From positions 1,860,001 to 1,924,000 of the forward strand of contig OZ252227.1 in NCBI GenBank assembly GCA_965249175.1: 64,000 bases of DNA. Reading direction: 5' to 3'. Position numbers and translations under genes: made by a program. Source of the stretch: CAZYFH01 sp965249175 (GTDB lineage Bacteria > Acidobacteriota > Vicinamibacteria > Vicinamibacterales > UBA8438). This document shows, one piece after another, positions 16,137 to 24,425 of this stretch; positions within the stretch are counted from its first letter, which is position 1; every line of letters starts with the position of its first letter. Below the pieces are notes generated by a model. It worked only from the letters and a program-made list of their open reading frames with translations, did not search any database and had not been told where the DNA came from.

Positions 16137-18254
16137 TCAGGGGCGATAGTCTCCGAACCCCTTGCCCGCCTTCGCGAGGCGTGCCAGCAGCGGAGCCGGC
16201 GCGAGCCATTCTCCGTGCTCGTCGTGGAGCCGGCGCATCGTGTCGTAGATGGTCTGGAGGCCGACGAGGTCCGCCCAGAACATCGGCCCACCGCGGTATC
16301 GCGGGAAGCCGTAGCCGTGGAGCCAGACGACGTCGATGTCGCTGGCGCGGAGTGCGAGCCCCTCCTCGAGAATCTTGGCGCCCTCGTTGACGAGCGGATA
16401 GAGGCAGCGGGGGATGATGTCGCCATCGTCGATTGGGCGGCGCGTAATGTCGAGCTCCGCGGACACGGACGTCACCAACTCCTCGACCACCGGATCCGGG
16501 ATCGGCGCCCGGCTCCCGGCCTCGTAGCGATACCATCCGGCGCCGGTCTTCTGACCGAAGCGTCCGAGCTCGCAGATGCGATCCGCGATCGGCGAGTAGC
16601 GGAGGTGCGCGGGTCGTGTTGACGCCTGCCGCTTGCGGATCCGCCATCCCACATCGAGGCCTGCCAGGTCGCCCATCTGGAACGGGCCCATCGGGAACCC
16701 GAAATCGTAGAGGACCCGGTCGATCTGCGACGGCAGCGCGCCCTCCTCGAGCAGGAAATCGGCTTGGCGCCGATAGGCGTAGAGCATCCGGTTGCCGACG
16801 AAGCCGTCGCAGACCCCGACCAGGACGCCGATCTTTCCCAGCGTCTTCGACAACGCCATGGTCGTCGCGATGGTGCCGGCCGAGGTGTGTGCGCTGCGGA
16901 CGTTCTCCATGAGGCGCATGACGTTGGCCGGGCTGAAGAAGTGCGTCCCGATGACCTTGTCCGGACGTGTCGTCGAGGCCGCGATCTCGTCGACGTCGAG
17001 CGTGGAGGTATTCGTGGCGAGGATTGCCTCTGGCTTGCATGCGGTGTCGAGCGCCCCGAACACCTGCTTCTTGACCTCCATCTCCTCGAACACGGCCTCG
17101 ATGACGACGTCGGCGTTGCCGAGGTCCGCGTAGTCGAGCGTCGCCGACACACGTGCCATCCGCGCATCCATCTCAGCCTGCGACAGGCGACCCTTCGACA
17201 CCGTCGCGGCGTAGTTCTTCCTGACGAGTGCGAGGCCCTGGTCGAGGGCGTCCCGGGACATCTCGAACACGGTCACCGGGATGCCGGCGTTCGCGAAGTT
17301 CATCGCGATGCCGCCACCCATCGTGCCGCATCCGATGACCGCAGCGGTCTTGATGTCCTGGCGTGGCGTGTCCTTCGGGACGTCCGGTATCTTGGCGACG
17401 TCCCGCTCGGCGAAGAACGCGTGTCGCTGGGCCTTCGACTGGTCCGAGGCCACGAGTCTGGTGAAGAGCTCGCGCTCTTTGACGGCGCCGTCCGCGTAGG
17501 ACATTGTGAGTGACGCCTCGATGCTTTCGACACAGGCGTAGGGCGCGTCGAACCCACGCGCGCGCTTGGCCATCTTCTTGCGGAACGCGGCGAAGAGCGA
17601 CGGATCGTCGCGGGCCTCGACGAGTCGGTCGTCGATCGCGGAGATGCGGCGCAGCGCCACGCCGTCGCGCGCCATCTGCTGTGCGCGCGTTATCGCTGCC
17701 TCGACGAGACCGTCGCTGTCAGCGTCGATGACCTCGTCGATCACGCCGAGCGCGCGGGCCCGTTCGACCGGCAGCAGCGTGCCCCCAACGATCAGCTCGA
17801 GCGCGGCGCCCACGCCGATGAGCCTCGGCATCCGCTGCGTCCCGCCAGCGCCCGGGAGGATGCCGAGCGTCACCTCCGGCAGCCCGACCCGCGTGCCTGG
17901 TGAAGCGATGCGCACGTGGCAGCCAAGGGCGACTTCGAGCCCGCCGCCCGCCGCGACGCTGTGGATCGCCGCCACGACCGGCTTTGGCGACGCCTCCAGA
18001 TCATCGATGACCTTGGGGAGGAACGCCGCGCCGGGTGGGGGCGGCTGACCGAACTCGCGAATGTCGGCCCCGCCGCAGAACATCCGGCCGGCGCCAGCCA
18101 CGACGATCGCCGCGACGGCGTCGTCTGCGAGCGCGGCAGCCAGTTGCTCTGCCAACCCTCCGCGCACGGCGTAGCTCAGGCCGTTCACGGGTGGATTGGT
18201 CAGCCATAAGATGGCGACGCCGTCACGGCGTTCGATGGTCACGGTACCGGGCAT
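16137..18254 (-). CDS. fadJ: FadJ/FadB-like enoyl-CoA hydratase - 3-hydroxyacyl-CoA dehydrogenase
   Basis: 705 aa bifunctional beta-oxidation enzyme. N-terminal crotonase domain (about 1-190) with the oxyanion hole in GAGRMFCGGADIREFG and GCHVRIASPGTRVGLPEVTLGILPGAGGTQR, where Glu residues for hydration are in place. The NAD-binding domain (about 300-480) has AAVIGCGTMGGGIAMNFANAG, and the C-terminal 3HCDH domains (about 485-700) have ATNTSTLDVDEIA, GTHFFSPANVMRLMEN and a repeat ending GPMFWADLVG. It lies 43 bp upstream of the UGSC-associated gene in the same direction, so a common transcript is likely. Confidence 0.92.
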   Translation of the reverse strand: MPGTVTIERRDGVAILWLTNPPVNGLSYAVRGGLAEQLAAALADDAVAAIVVAGAGRMFCGGADIREFGQPPPPGAAFLPKVIDDLEASPKPVVAAIHSVAAGGGLEVALGCHVRIASPGTRVGLPEVTLGILPGAGGTQRMPRLIGVGAALELIVGGTLLPVERARALGVIDEVIDADSDGLVEAAITRAQQMARDGVALRRISAIDDRLVEARDDPSLFAAFRKKMAKRARGFDAPYACVESIEASLTMSYADGAVKERELFTRLVASDQSKAQRHAFFAERDVAKIPDVPKDTPRQDIKTAAVIGCGTMGGGIAMNFANAGIPVTVFEMSRDALDQGLALVRKNYAATVSKGRLSQAEMDARMARVSATLDYADLGNADVVIEAVFEEMEVKKQVFGALDTACKPEAILATNTSTLDVDEIAASTTRPDKVIGTHFFSPANVMRLMENVRSAHTSAGTIATTMALSKTLGKIGVLVGVCDGFVGNRMLYAYRRQADFLLEEGALPSQIDRVLYDFGFPMGPFQMGDLAGLDVGWRIRKRQASTRPAHLRYSPIADRICELGRFGQKTGAGWYRYEAGSRAPIPDPVVEELVTSVSAELDITRRPIDDGDIIPRCLYPLVNEGAKILEEGLALRASDIDVVWLHGYGFPRYRGGPMFWADLVGLQTIYDTMRRLHDEHGEWLAPAPLLARLAKAGKGFGDYRP

Positions 18255-18316
18255 GGAGCTCCTCTCTGTGGCCGGCCTGGGCAGCGGCCCGCGATTATAG
18301 CGCGCCCTGGCCGTGC

Positions 18317-19876
18317 TCAGACGAGCTCGCGATCGACAGGCGTCTCGCCGGAGAGCATGGCGTAGAACCGATCGCGATCACCACCTGTGTCCGACGTCAA
18401 GAGCGAGACGACCGGAACGACGAGCAGCGGGACGACCATCGTCACGTAGGAGGGGTCGACGCCTTCACCGTTCACCGTAAGGCCGTACGCGAGGATCTGG
18501 CGAACGACGGATGCACTCTCGGGCGCGCCGAAGCCGGTCGCGAGGGCGAGCTTGATCAGGCCGAACCAGATCAGGCCGCCCGCGTAGCCGGAGAGCATGC
18601 CCCAGTACGCCCCCTGCTCGGTCGTGCGGCGCCAGTGAATGAGAAAGCCGACGGACACGGCCGGCGGCACCACCATCGCGAACCCGAACACGAGCAGGTC
18701 GAGGATGGAGAAGTCGGTTTGCGTGGCGACGACCCACGCCGCGAGCGCGGCGACAAAGGCATAGATCGTCGTGGTGAGCCGATACGCCTTGAGTCGGCGC
18801 TCGGAATCGTAGTTGCGGGTAAACGGGAGCCAGTCCCGCACGAACATCGTCGCGCTCGAGAGCAGAATCGGCCCGCCCGACGAGATGACCGCCGCCAGCA
18901 CGGCCGCCAGCGCCACGCCGCCGACCACCGGGTTGATCTCCGACGCCAGGGTGGTGAGGTTGCGATAGCCGCCGAGCCCCGCGTCGAGACCGTAGCGCGC
19001 GGTGGTGAGGATGCCGATGAGGCCGGCAAGGACCGCCATCACGGCGCCAATCACGCCACCGATCAGAAAGGCCGGCGCGATCTGGCGCTCGGTCCGCGCC
19101 GCGGTGGCGTAGTTCGTGTAGACGGACGCCGCCGGTGTGTGTGCCGCGACGGCGAAGAACATCGCGAACACCGGGAGCCACCCGGCCCCGGCGAAGCCCC
19201 ACCAGGCGGCCTCGTCACGCCCGGCCGCCGCCAGGTGCCCGCCGATCGCGTCGGTGACCGCACCCCACCCACCCAGCTGACCGATGCCCATGACCCCCAC
19301 GGCACCCAGCCCGACCAGCACGACCGTGCAATGGATGAGGTTCGTCACCGCAGTGCCCCAGAGGCCGCCGAGCGACACGTAGGTGGAGAAGATGACGGCG
19401 GCAACCATCACGCTGACGAACATCGGCAGAGGTGTCAGCGTGCTGATGATGACCATGATCACGTACGCCTCGATCAGGTTGACGATGACGTACTCGGTCT
19501 GGACGCACAGGCTCGTCAGCCACTGGCAGCGGCGCCTGCCCCATCGGATCGTGAACAGCTCGCCGACCGTATGGAGCTTGAGACGGCGGTAGTAGACGGC
19601 GAAGAACAGACCGACGAGCCACATCGCGACCAACGTACTGATGCCATACCACCAGAGGTTCCAGACGCCACCGCTGACGACGTCTCCGGCGACGCCGTAG
19701 GTGCCGGCGCCCCCGATACGCGTGCCTGCGATGCCGAACGCGACCATCGCCATCGGCATGCCGCCGCTCGCAACGGCCCAACCGGCCGACGTTGTCGTGC
19801 GGCGCGCCATGGCGCTTCCGGCGACGGTTGCCGCGACGAGGTAGGCGATGATGACGGCGACCGCGGTCGTGTCCAT
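18317..19876 (-). CDS. Sodium:solute symporter (SSS family)
   Basis: 519 aa with about 13 hydrophobic segments starting TTAVAVIIAYLVAATVAG. SSS-type motifs are recognisable: GIAGTRIGGAGTYGVAGD in the first repeat, TEYVIVNLIEAYVIM, and SSGGPILLSSATMFVRDW near the Na2 site. It should import an organic solute with Na+. It is 47 bp downstream of the second UGSC selenoprotein gene and on the same strand, so it may import the substrate of that pathway (inference). The substrate cannot be read from sequence. Confidence 0.85.
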   Translation of the reverse strand: MDTTAVAVIIAYLVAATVAGSAMARRTTTSAGWAVASGGMPMAMVAFGIAGTRIGGAGTYGVAGDVVSGGVWNLWWYGISTLVAMWLVGLFFAVYYRRLKLHTVGELFTIRWGRRRCQWLTSLCVQTEYVIVNLIEAYVIMVIISTLTPLPMFVSVMVAAVIFSTYVSLGGLWGTAVTNLIHCTVVLVGLGAVGVMGIGQLGGWGAVTDAIGGHLAAAGRDEAAWWGFAGAGWLPVFAMFFAVAAHTPAASVYTNYATAARTERQIAPAFLIGGVIGAVMAVLAGLIGILTTARYGLDAGLGGYRNLTTLASEINPVVGGVALAAVLAAVISSGGPILLSSATMFVRDWLPFTRNYDSERRLKAYRLTTTIYAFVAALAAWVVATQTDFSILDLLVFGFAMVVPPAVSVGFLIHWRRTTEQGAYWGMLSGYAGGLIWFGLIKLALATGFGAPESASVVRQILAYGLTVNGEGVDPSYVTMVVPLLVVPVVSLLTSDTGGDRDRFYAMLSGETPVDRELV

Positions 19877-19923
19877 GAAGCGGCCCGTGCCCGGGCCACG
19901 CGAGCAGATGCTGCAGCTAGTGT

Positions 19924-20457
19924 CTAGTTCGTGATCGCCGCTAGCACGGCGGTGAGGGCATTACGTGCTTTCCCACGCATCTCTTCGTCGGTGGCGTCTT
20001 GGATGGGGTGTGGCACGTAGACGGCGCGTCGGGCGAGATCCGGCATCCCGAGGGCGGTGGCCTGGCGTTCGGCGGCGCTCACGAACTCGCTCGAGGCGAC
20101 CAAGGCGGTCGGGATGCCACGCGCTTCGTAGTCGACCAGGTCGTGCACACTGCACGACGTGCAGGACCCTCAATCGGCGAGCGCCTGGATGACCGCCTTG
20201 CACCGCTCCGCGACTTCATCGCGTAGGTCGGGCGGTGCCGGCTTGGTGAACGTCGGCTTGCGTAGTCGAACTATTTCGATCGTCGGCGCGCGCGCGCGGA
20301 GCAGGGTCTCGAGCTCGTCACAGAAGACGTCGCCCCTGGCCTTCGAAATGTCGATGATGCCAATCGGGCCGTCGAGCCGTCCGCTGCGAGCGGTGAGCCG
20401 ACGACCAATCGGATCGCGTTCGTCGGTAGGGTCGAGGATCACCGAGGTGTCGCTCAT
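19924..20457 (-). CDS. UGSC-family selenoprotein, second copy (TGA at codon 96 read as selenocysteine)
   Basis: 177 aa with TGA at 20170-20172 read through. The ATG at 20457 has CGGAGG 4 nt upstream. The motif is ALAD-U-GSCTSCSVHDLV, then EARGIPTALVASSEF ... LTAVLAAITN. As in copy 1, exactly 81 residues follow the Sec. N-terminal halves are also similar (LDGPIGIIDISK vs LDGIRLGVLDNSK; PTFTKPAPPDLRDEVA vs DSFSKPAATTLLDEVA). A near-identical hairpin follows the TGA. Conventional annotation would make two truncated genes here. Neighbours are an SSS transporter downstream and, beyond an opposite-strand serine hydrolase, the thioredoxin-fused partner (21818-23461). Confidence 0.88.
20140..20158 (-). 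promoter_or_regulatory. Putative bacterial SECIS hairpin for UGSC gene 2
   Basis: On the minus strand GTCGTGCA-GTG-TGCACGAC forms a perfect 8-bp stem with a 3-nt loop starting with G, 19 nt after the TGA: the same spacing and stem as in copy 1, with the loop changed from GTC to GTG. Confidence 0.8.
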
Positions 20458-20555
20458 GGGGCCTCCGCACCGACACCCTACCACACCCGCATACCGCGCC
20501 CGGGCTGTAGACTGGGGCGCGCCGCACGACGTGGGTCGACAGAGGTGGTGATCAC

Positions 20556-21797
20556 ATGAGACGACTCGGGGCATGCCTGGCATGCGCGGCGTTCGCCGCG
20601 GTGGCGAGCGGCTGTGCGGTCGAGCCCGCGCCCTACGTGCCGACGCCGGCGGAGCGGGTCGACGAGGTCCTGGCGGCGGCGGTGCGGCGCCACGACGTGA
20701 TGGGGGTCGTCGGGATCGCGACGGACAGGACGGGTGTCATCCACGTCGGCGCGTTCGGGACCGCTGACGACGTGCACGACAACCCGATGACGACGAGCCA
20801 CATCTTTCGCATTGCATCGATGACCAAGGCCGTCACGTCGGTGGCGGCGATGCAGCTGATCGAGCGCGGATTGATCGACCTCGACGACCCAGCGGCGGAT
20901 CATCTCCCCGAGCTCGCGGGCGCACGGGTGATCGAGTCGTTCGAGGCCGACGGCGGCGAGTACACGCTTCGCCAGCCGGAGACGACGATGACGGTCCGCC
21001 ATCTCCTGACCCATACGGCGGGGTTTGGATACGGATTCACGCATCCCGTCGTCAGGGACTTCTCGCCCGGCAACGGTGACGCGATCCTGCCCGAACCGCT
21101 GCTCTTCGACCCGGGGACCGACTGGCTCTACGGGACCAACACCGATTGGGTCGGCCGCCTCGTGGAGGCGCGGTCGGGACAATCGTTGGAAGAGTATTTC
21201 CGCGAACACATCTTCGAGCCGCTCGGGATGCCAGACACGGCGTACAACGTGCCGTCGTCGAAATGGCGCCGGACCGTGACCGTTCATGATCGACAGTCGG
21301 ATGGAAGCCTCACGGAGCAGCCGCGGCAGGATCCGGACGTGGTCGCCACCTTTGGCGGCGGTGGCGGCCTCTGGTCGACGGCGGACGACTACGCGCGCTT
21401 CTTGCGAATGCTGCTCAACGGTGGTGAGCTGGACGGTGTGCGCGTGCTCGCGGCGGCGACGGTCGCGGAGATGGGCCTCAATCAGGTCGGCGACCTGGCC
21501 GCTGGCGCGATTCGCACCGCGATGCCGGAGCTGTCGAACGACTTCGTGCCGACCGCCGAAGGACGCGGACGCTTTGGGCTGGGGTTCTTGATCAACCTCG
21601 ATGCCGAGCCGGGTCGACGCGCCAGCGGCAGCCTGGCGTGGGCGGGGTTGTTCAATACCTACTTCTGGTTGGATCCGAGCACGGGCGTCGCCGGTGTCTT
21701 TCTAAGCCAGATCCTGCCGTTCGCCGATCCCCAAGCGCTCACGACGTTCGAGGCGTTCGAACGCGCCGTCTATGCCCTCGTGGCCGCTGACGACTGA
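20556..21797 (+). CDS. Serine hydrolase, class C beta-lactamase/esterase family, lipoprotein
   Basis: 413 aa. The N-terminus MRRLGACLACAAFAAVASGC has a lipobox (VASGC), so it should be an outer-membrane or periplasmic lipoprotein. The beta-lactamase fold shows the S-x-x-K nucleophile motif in RIASMTKAVTSVAAM, the Y-x-N motif in DWLYGTNTDWVG, and LLTHTAGFGYGF. A GFGGGG-like stretch occurs at VATFGGGGGLWSTADDYARF. Family members include esterases, D-amino peptidases and beta-lactamases; the substrate is not clear. It is on the strand opposite to both flanking UGSC-related genes and may be unrelated to them. Confidence 0.88.
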   Translation: MRRLGACLACAAFAAVASGCAVEPAPYVPTPAERVDEVLAAAVRRHDVMGVVGIATDRTGVIHVGAFGTADDVHDNPMTTSHIFRIASMTKAVTSVAAMQLIERGLIDLDDPAADHLPELAGARVIESFEADGGEYTLRQPETTMTVRHLLTHTAGFGYGFTHPVVRDFSPGNGDAILPEPLLFDPGTDWLYGTNTDWVGRLVEARSGQSLEEYFREHIFEPLGMPDTAYNVPSSKWRRTVTVHDRQSDGSLTEQPRQDPDVVATFGGGGGLWSTADDYARFLRMLLNGGELDGVRVLAAATVAEMGLNQVGDLAAGAIRTAMPELSNDFVPTAEGRGRFGLGFLINLDAEPGRRASGSLAWAGLFNTYFWLDPSTGVAGVFLSQILPFADPQALTTFEAFERAVYALVAADD

Positions 21798-21817
21798 CGA
21801 CGACGGCGATGCACGAG

Positions 21818-23461
21818 CTACGGCGTGATCTCCCGCGTGACGGCAGTTGACCCGGCGCCGCCCGACGCCCAGCCGCCGACGACAGCCGAGAACTTCCCGG
21901 CCGTCCCGCCGGCCACGACAATGAGGATGTCCTCCGCACGCGAGAATTTGGGAAACGGGCGCGAGAGCGCCTCCGCGGTCGGCTGGCCGTCCGGGCCGAG
22001 CCACGCCTTGGGAAGCACCCGTGTCGGCGTGCCCTTCTGGCACTCGTCGTCGGGCAGCACGTCGCGGAGCGGCCGCCCGGTCACCTCCTGCACGCGCGCG
22101 CGAAGATCGGTCTTCGTATAGCCGTCCTGCTCGAACGTCCGTGCATGCTCCGGCGACACGACGAGCAGCACCTGGTCCATCCCGTGGAGCTTGCGGTGTG
22201 CCACCGTCTCAAGGGAGTACGCCATGCTCGTGGCGAGCGATGACGAGCGTCGCGATATCTGGTCGCGAATGGCGCGCGGCGCCTCCGCTGCGAAGACCGT
22301 GACCGTACTCCGGTCACGATCGAACCCGCGCTCTACATGCAGCGGATCCCAGCAGCTGGCTTCCTCGTTCTCGCCAATACACGCCGTGTATTTCCCCGGC
22401 TGGCCCAGCGTCGCCATGTCGATCTCGCCGGGCCGTCCGCCGCCGATGTTGCGGACGATCAACTGCAGCGCCCGTCCGATGGTCGCGTTGGCGCGCGCGC
22501 CTTGGCCGAAGACGTTGCGCCCGCAGTTGAGGCCGATCGCATGGCGGATCGGTCCGTTGACGACAATGAGCGGGCCGACGAAATAGGTCGTGCAGAGCAC
22601 GCCGTGGAGATTGAACGTGTCGGTGCAGGCCGCCTCGACCGCGGCGATGACGACAGGCAGATACTCCGGCCGGCACCCGGCCATGACGGCGTTGATGGCG
22701 ATTTTCTCGACCGTGGCGGGCACGAGATTCGGCGGGATGCTGGCTACGAGGTCCGCGGCCGGTCTGGTCGTGCCCTCCAGCATGCGCAGCACCCGCTCCT
22801 CGGTCGGGGGTACCACCGGCAGTCCGTCGGTCAGTCCCTGGTCGGCGAAGAACTCGAACGGATCGAGGTCGACCGGCACACGCACACGGCGCGCCGCCAG
22901 CGTCTCCGCGCCACGTGCGACCGCGAGTCGGCGCGCGACGTCCGGGTCGTGCACACGGGAGCCGCAGCCCGGACGCCAGTCCGGCAACGTCTCCCCGGGG
23001 CGCTCGATATCGGGCGCCGTGCTGCCGCAGCGCTCTGCGGCCGAGCGGGCAAGCGCCGCGACGTCCGCCTTCGAGAAGCCCTCGAAGCTCGAGAGCACGG
23101 TGCCATCGTCCGCGGTCAAGACCACAGCCGGCACAGCATCGAACCCGTACTGCTCGGACACGGTCAACTCGACGTCGAGCGCGTTCGGCATCGTGAGCCC
23201 ATGCCGTCCGATGAACGCCTCCGTCTCGATGTCGTCGTTCTGAGAGACGCCGAGGACGCGCAGACCGGCCTCGTGAAGCGCGTCGCCGATCCGCTGCACG
23301 ACGGGAGCCATCACATCGCAGGTGGGGCAGTCGTGCTTGTAGAAGAACAGGAGTGTTGCCGGCGACGTGCCGCTGCGGCCGTCGAACGCGTGCGCCGTGC
23401 CCGCCGCGTCTCGCAAGGTGAACGCTGGAGCCAGTGAACCCGCCGTGGGAAGTGTAGACAC
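21818..23461 (-). CDS. Thioredoxin/peroxiredoxin-like domain fused to UGSC-associated domain
   Basis: 547 aa, GTG start. Residues 1 to about 165 form an AhpC/TSA-TlpA-like thioredoxin fold with a CPTC active site (Cys45, Cys48, in FFYKHDCPTCDVMAPVV) and cis-Pro region DAVPAVVLTADDG. A linker (ETLPDWRPGCGSRVHDP) follows. About residues 205-547 match the stand-alone protein at 14984-16093 (GLTDGLPVVPPT, VVNGPIRHAIGLN, STLGQ/ATLGQPGKY, IVVAGGTAGKFSAVVGGW). The fusion supports a redox role for this family together with the UGSC selenoproteins. A possible weak SD AAGAG precedes the GTG; the divergent gene starts 30 bp away. Confidence 0.8.
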   Translation of the reverse strand: MSTLPTAGSLAPAFTLRDAAGTAHAFDGRSGTSPATLLFFYKHDCPTCDVMAPVVQRIGDALHEAGLRVLGVSQNDDIETEAFIGRHGLTMPNALDVELTVSEQYGFDAVPAVVLTADDGTVLSSFEGFSKADVAALARSAAERCGSTAPDIERPGETLPDWRPGCGSRVHDPDVARRLAVARGAETLAARRVRVPVDLDPFEFFADQGLTDGLPVVPPTEERVLRMLEGTTRPAADLVASIPPNLVPATVEKIAINAVMAGCRPEYLPVVIAAVEAACTDTFNLHGVLCTTYFVGPLIVVNGPIRHAIGLNCGRNVFGQGARANATIGRALQLIVRNIGGGRPGEIDMATLGQPGKYTACIGENEEASCWDPLHVERGFDRDRSTVTVFAAEAPRAIRDQISRRSSSLATSMAYSLETVAHRKLHGMDQVLLVVSPEHARTFEQDGYTKTDLRARVQEVTGRPLRDVLPDDECQKGTPTRVLPKAWLGPDGQPTAEALSRPFPKFSRAEDILIVVAGGTAGKFSAVVGGWASGGAGSTAVTREITP

Positions 23462-23490
23462 GGCTCTTGATATACCCTAGGTTGCCGCTG

Positions 23491-24375
23491 ATGGCTACCC
23501 CCACGATTATCACGTGTGCCGTGACGGGTTCGGCCGACACCACCGCCAAGAACCCCGCGGTGCCGGTCACGCCGAAAGATATTGCTGTCTCGGCCATCGA
23601 TGCCGCAAAGGCAGGGGCCGCCATCGTCCATATCCACGTACGCGATCCCGAGACGACGCGGCCCAGCATGGATGTCGACCTCTATCGCGAGGTGGTGCAG
23701 CGGATTCGCGACAGCGGCGTTGACGTCGTCATCAACCTCACGACGGGGCCGGGCGCTCGATTCAACCCCGGGCGTGGCGATCCGCTGGACCCCGGGGAGG
23801 GGACGACGCTGGCGTCACCCGAGCGCCGCGTCGAGCACATCGTCGAGCTCAAGCCGGAGATCTGCTCCCTCGACATGGGCAGCCTGAACTTCGGCCCCAT
23901 GGTCTTCATGAACGTGCCCGGTCATCTGGAGACCATGGCGCGGGCCATGCGCGAGGCGGGCGTCAAGCCGGAGCTGGAGGCCTTCGAAGCGGGCCACATA
24001 CGGCTTGCGGTCAAGATGATCGCCGACGGCGCCTTTGACCCGCCGCACCTCTTCCAGATTGTGCTCGGCGTGCCGTGGGGTGCCCCGGCGACGGCCGAGG
24101 CGATGCTGTTCATGCGGAATCAGTTGCCGGATGGCGCCAACTGGGCTGGCTTCGGGATCGGTGCCGCGCAGATGCCGTTCGTCGCGCTGGCCGCCACGCT
24201 CGGCGGGCACTGCCGCGTTGGGTTGGAAGACAACCTCTATATCGAGAAGGGCGTCCTGGCCCCGAGCAACGCCGCCCTGGTCGAGAAAGCGGTGCGCCTT
24301 CTCACACTGATTGGCAAGACGGTCGCCACCGCCGCCGACACGAGAAACCTCCTCGGCGTACGCAGGCCGGACTAA
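23491..24375 (+). CDS. BKACE-family beta-keto acid cleavage enzyme (DUF849)
   Basis: 294 aa from the ATG at 23491; an upstream ATG at 23467 adds 8 residues that do not belong to the family. TIM-barrel protein with metal-binding residues in AGAAIVHIHVRDPET (His-x-His) and a conserved Glu in KPEICSLDMGSLNFG; also GVPWGAPATAEAMLFMRNQLP and GHCRVGLEDNLYIEKG. BKACE enzymes condense a beta-keto acid with acetyl-CoA to give acetoacetate and a new acyl-CoA, using Zn2+. The substrate differs between subgroups and cannot be read here. It ends 50 bp from the convergent PQQ-dehydrogenase stop. Confidence 0.88.
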   Translation: MATPTIITCAVTGSADTTAKNPAVPVTPKDIAVSAIDAAKAGAAIVHIHVRDPETTRPSMDVDLYREVVQRIRDSGVDVVINLTTGPGARFNPGRGDPLDPGEGTTLASPERRVEHIVELKPEICSLDMGSLNFGPMVFMNVPGHLETMARAMREAGVKPELEAFEAGHIRLAVKMIADGAFDPPHLFQIVLGVPWGAPATAEAMLFMRNQLPDGANWAGFGIGAAQMPFVALAATLGGHCRVGLEDNLYIEKGVLAPSNAALVEKAVRLLTLIGKTVATAADTRNLLGVRRPD

Positions 24376-24425
24376 CAGCGCCCGGTGGCCGGCCATGATG
24401 GCAACCGGTGCCAACGCGCGCGGGG

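Noticed and set aside
18035..19927. 630-codon open frame on the plus strand
   Set aside because: It is antisense to the SSS symporter and FadJ-like genes, has a low-complexity Arg/Asp/His-rich translation and no ribosome site. It is a shadow caused by high GC.
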